Shown here: positions 5,321 to 5,814 of the stretch, piece after piece
Layout of the letters: every line of letters starts with the position of its first letter
How positions within the stretch are numbered: the stretch's first letter is position 1
Assembly: GCA_028700095.1 (NCBI GenBank)
Contig: JAQVTJ010000102.1
Coordinates: 1-5,814 of the forward strand
From: Methanobacterium sp.
GTDB lineage: Archaea; Methanobacteriota; Methanobacteria; Methanobacteriales; Methanobacteriaceae
DNA: 5,814 bases
Reading direction: 5' to 3'
Notes under the pieces: model-generated
The model's input: only the letters and a program-made list of their open reading frames with translations
What the model was told of the DNA's origin: nothing
The model's database searches: none
Program-made: the position numbers and the translations under genes

Positions 5321-5814
5321 GAAATCACCTCAGTTACTTTTAATATAATCTCTGCTATACCTTCGGGTTTGAAACTATGGCTATTTATAACTATATCATA
5401 AACTTCCATATTTCCAATATCGATTCCGTGTATCTCTTGATAACGGGTGGCTTCGCTTTTTCCTCTTGTAATAATTTCTTTTCTTACTGTTTCTCTGGTT
5501 TTGCCTTCCCTCATACATATTCGTTCTATTCGAATATCTTGGGGTGCTACAAACCATAATTTTAGGTCTGCTTCAACAAAGTATGCTGAAAGTCTACCCT
5601 CAACTATTAAATCTTTATTTTCTTTGGCTAATTGAGCCTGTCTGCTGTCGATTTCTCGATCTATTTCATCGTTACCTTCGGCGAATTTACCAAACTCCAT
5701 TATATCCATACCTCTTTCAACTGCCATTTGACGAAATATTTCGCCTGCTGATAAATAAGGTATATGAAGTTTTTCCGACAGTATCTTTGCAGCTGTTGTT
5801 GTGCCGCTTCCTGC
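5308..5814 (-). CDS. cmk: Cytidylate kinase (CMP/dCMP kinase), 5' end outside window
   Basis: Archaeal-type CMP kinase, which phosphorylates CMP and dCMP with ATP to give CDP and dCDP in pyrimidine nucleotide metabolism. The frame stays open to the window edge, showing 168 residues. The first visible ones are AGSGTTTAAK, the end of the P-loop GxxGSGTTT. About eight N-terminal residues are therefore missing, and the internal ATG at 5725-5727 is not the real start. Further features are LSAGEIFRQM (visible residues 21-30, NMP-binding region), VEGRLSAYF (the conserved EGR strand), and the arginine-rich lid-like segment RICMREGKTRETVRKEIITRGKSEATRY. The gene ends with TAG inside the start of rpl14e (13-base overlap). 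It is otherwise intact. Confidence 0.95.
   Translation of the reverse strand, partial: AGSGTTTAAKILSEKLHIPYLSAGEIFRQMAVERGMDIMEFGKFAEGNDEIDREIDSRQAQLAKENKDLIVEGRLSAYFVEADLKLWFVAPQDIRIERICMREGKTRETVRKEIITRGKSEATRYQEIHGIDIGNMEVYDIVINSHSFKPEGIAEIILKVTEVISCQQ

Noticed and set aside
5725..5727. Internal ATG as the start of cmk
   Set aside because: The frame continues upstream to the window edge and encodes the P-loop remainder GSGTTT, which the kinase needs, so the true start is outside the window.

Overview
All genes in this window lie on the minus strand, so the biological reading runs from base 5814 down to base 1. They form a core archaeal informational cluster: CMP kinase (cmk, 5' end cut by the window edge), ribosomal protein eL14, the pseudouridine synthase Cbf5/TruB, a tRNA-Ser(GGA), ribosomal proteins uS13, uS4 and uS11, RNA polymerase subunit D, ribosomal proteins eL18, uL13 and uS9, and the first ten codons of RNA polymerase subunit N (cut at base 1). 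The gene order, archaeal/eukaryotic-type proteins such as eL14 and eL18, and Shine-Dalgarno signals of the GGTG / GGAGG type all point to a euryarchaeon. The A+T-rich DNA and an RpoD carrying a full two-cluster ferredoxin domain fit a methanogen. I favour Methanobacteriales (Methanobacterium, Methanobrevibacter or Methanosphaera type), but the genus is an inference.

Layout. Block A (5814-5090) is cmk overlapping rpl14e by 13 bases, with the rpl14e ribosome binding site inside the cmk coding end. After a 97-base gap with a spaced inverted repeat comes cbf5 (4992-4030). Then follows a 519-base stretch without protein genes (4029-3511). It holds the type II tRNA-Ser, candidate TATA elements, two 16-bp perfect palindromes, one 8-bp-stem hairpin and a small G+C-rich island. 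Block B (3510-1) is rps13-rps4-rps11-rpoD-rpl18e-rpl13-rps9-rpoN, with gaps of only 11 to 25 bases. Most of its genes have a clear Shine-Dalgarno sequence near or overlapping the preceding stop codon, as expected for one tightly coupled operon.

Function. The products serve ribosome assembly (three large-subunit and four small-subunit proteins), rRNA pseudouridylation (Cbf5 with H/ACA guide RNAs), transcription (RpoD and RpoN, both part of the RpoD/L/N/P assembly platform), serine decoding and pyrimidine nucleotide supply (Cmk). I see no mobile element, CRISPR array, phage gene or defence system, and no sign of an undescribed multi-gene system. The points worth a second look are the dyad-rich intergenic DNA around the tRNA, the repeat upstream of cbf5, and the three metal-binding motifs in RpoD.
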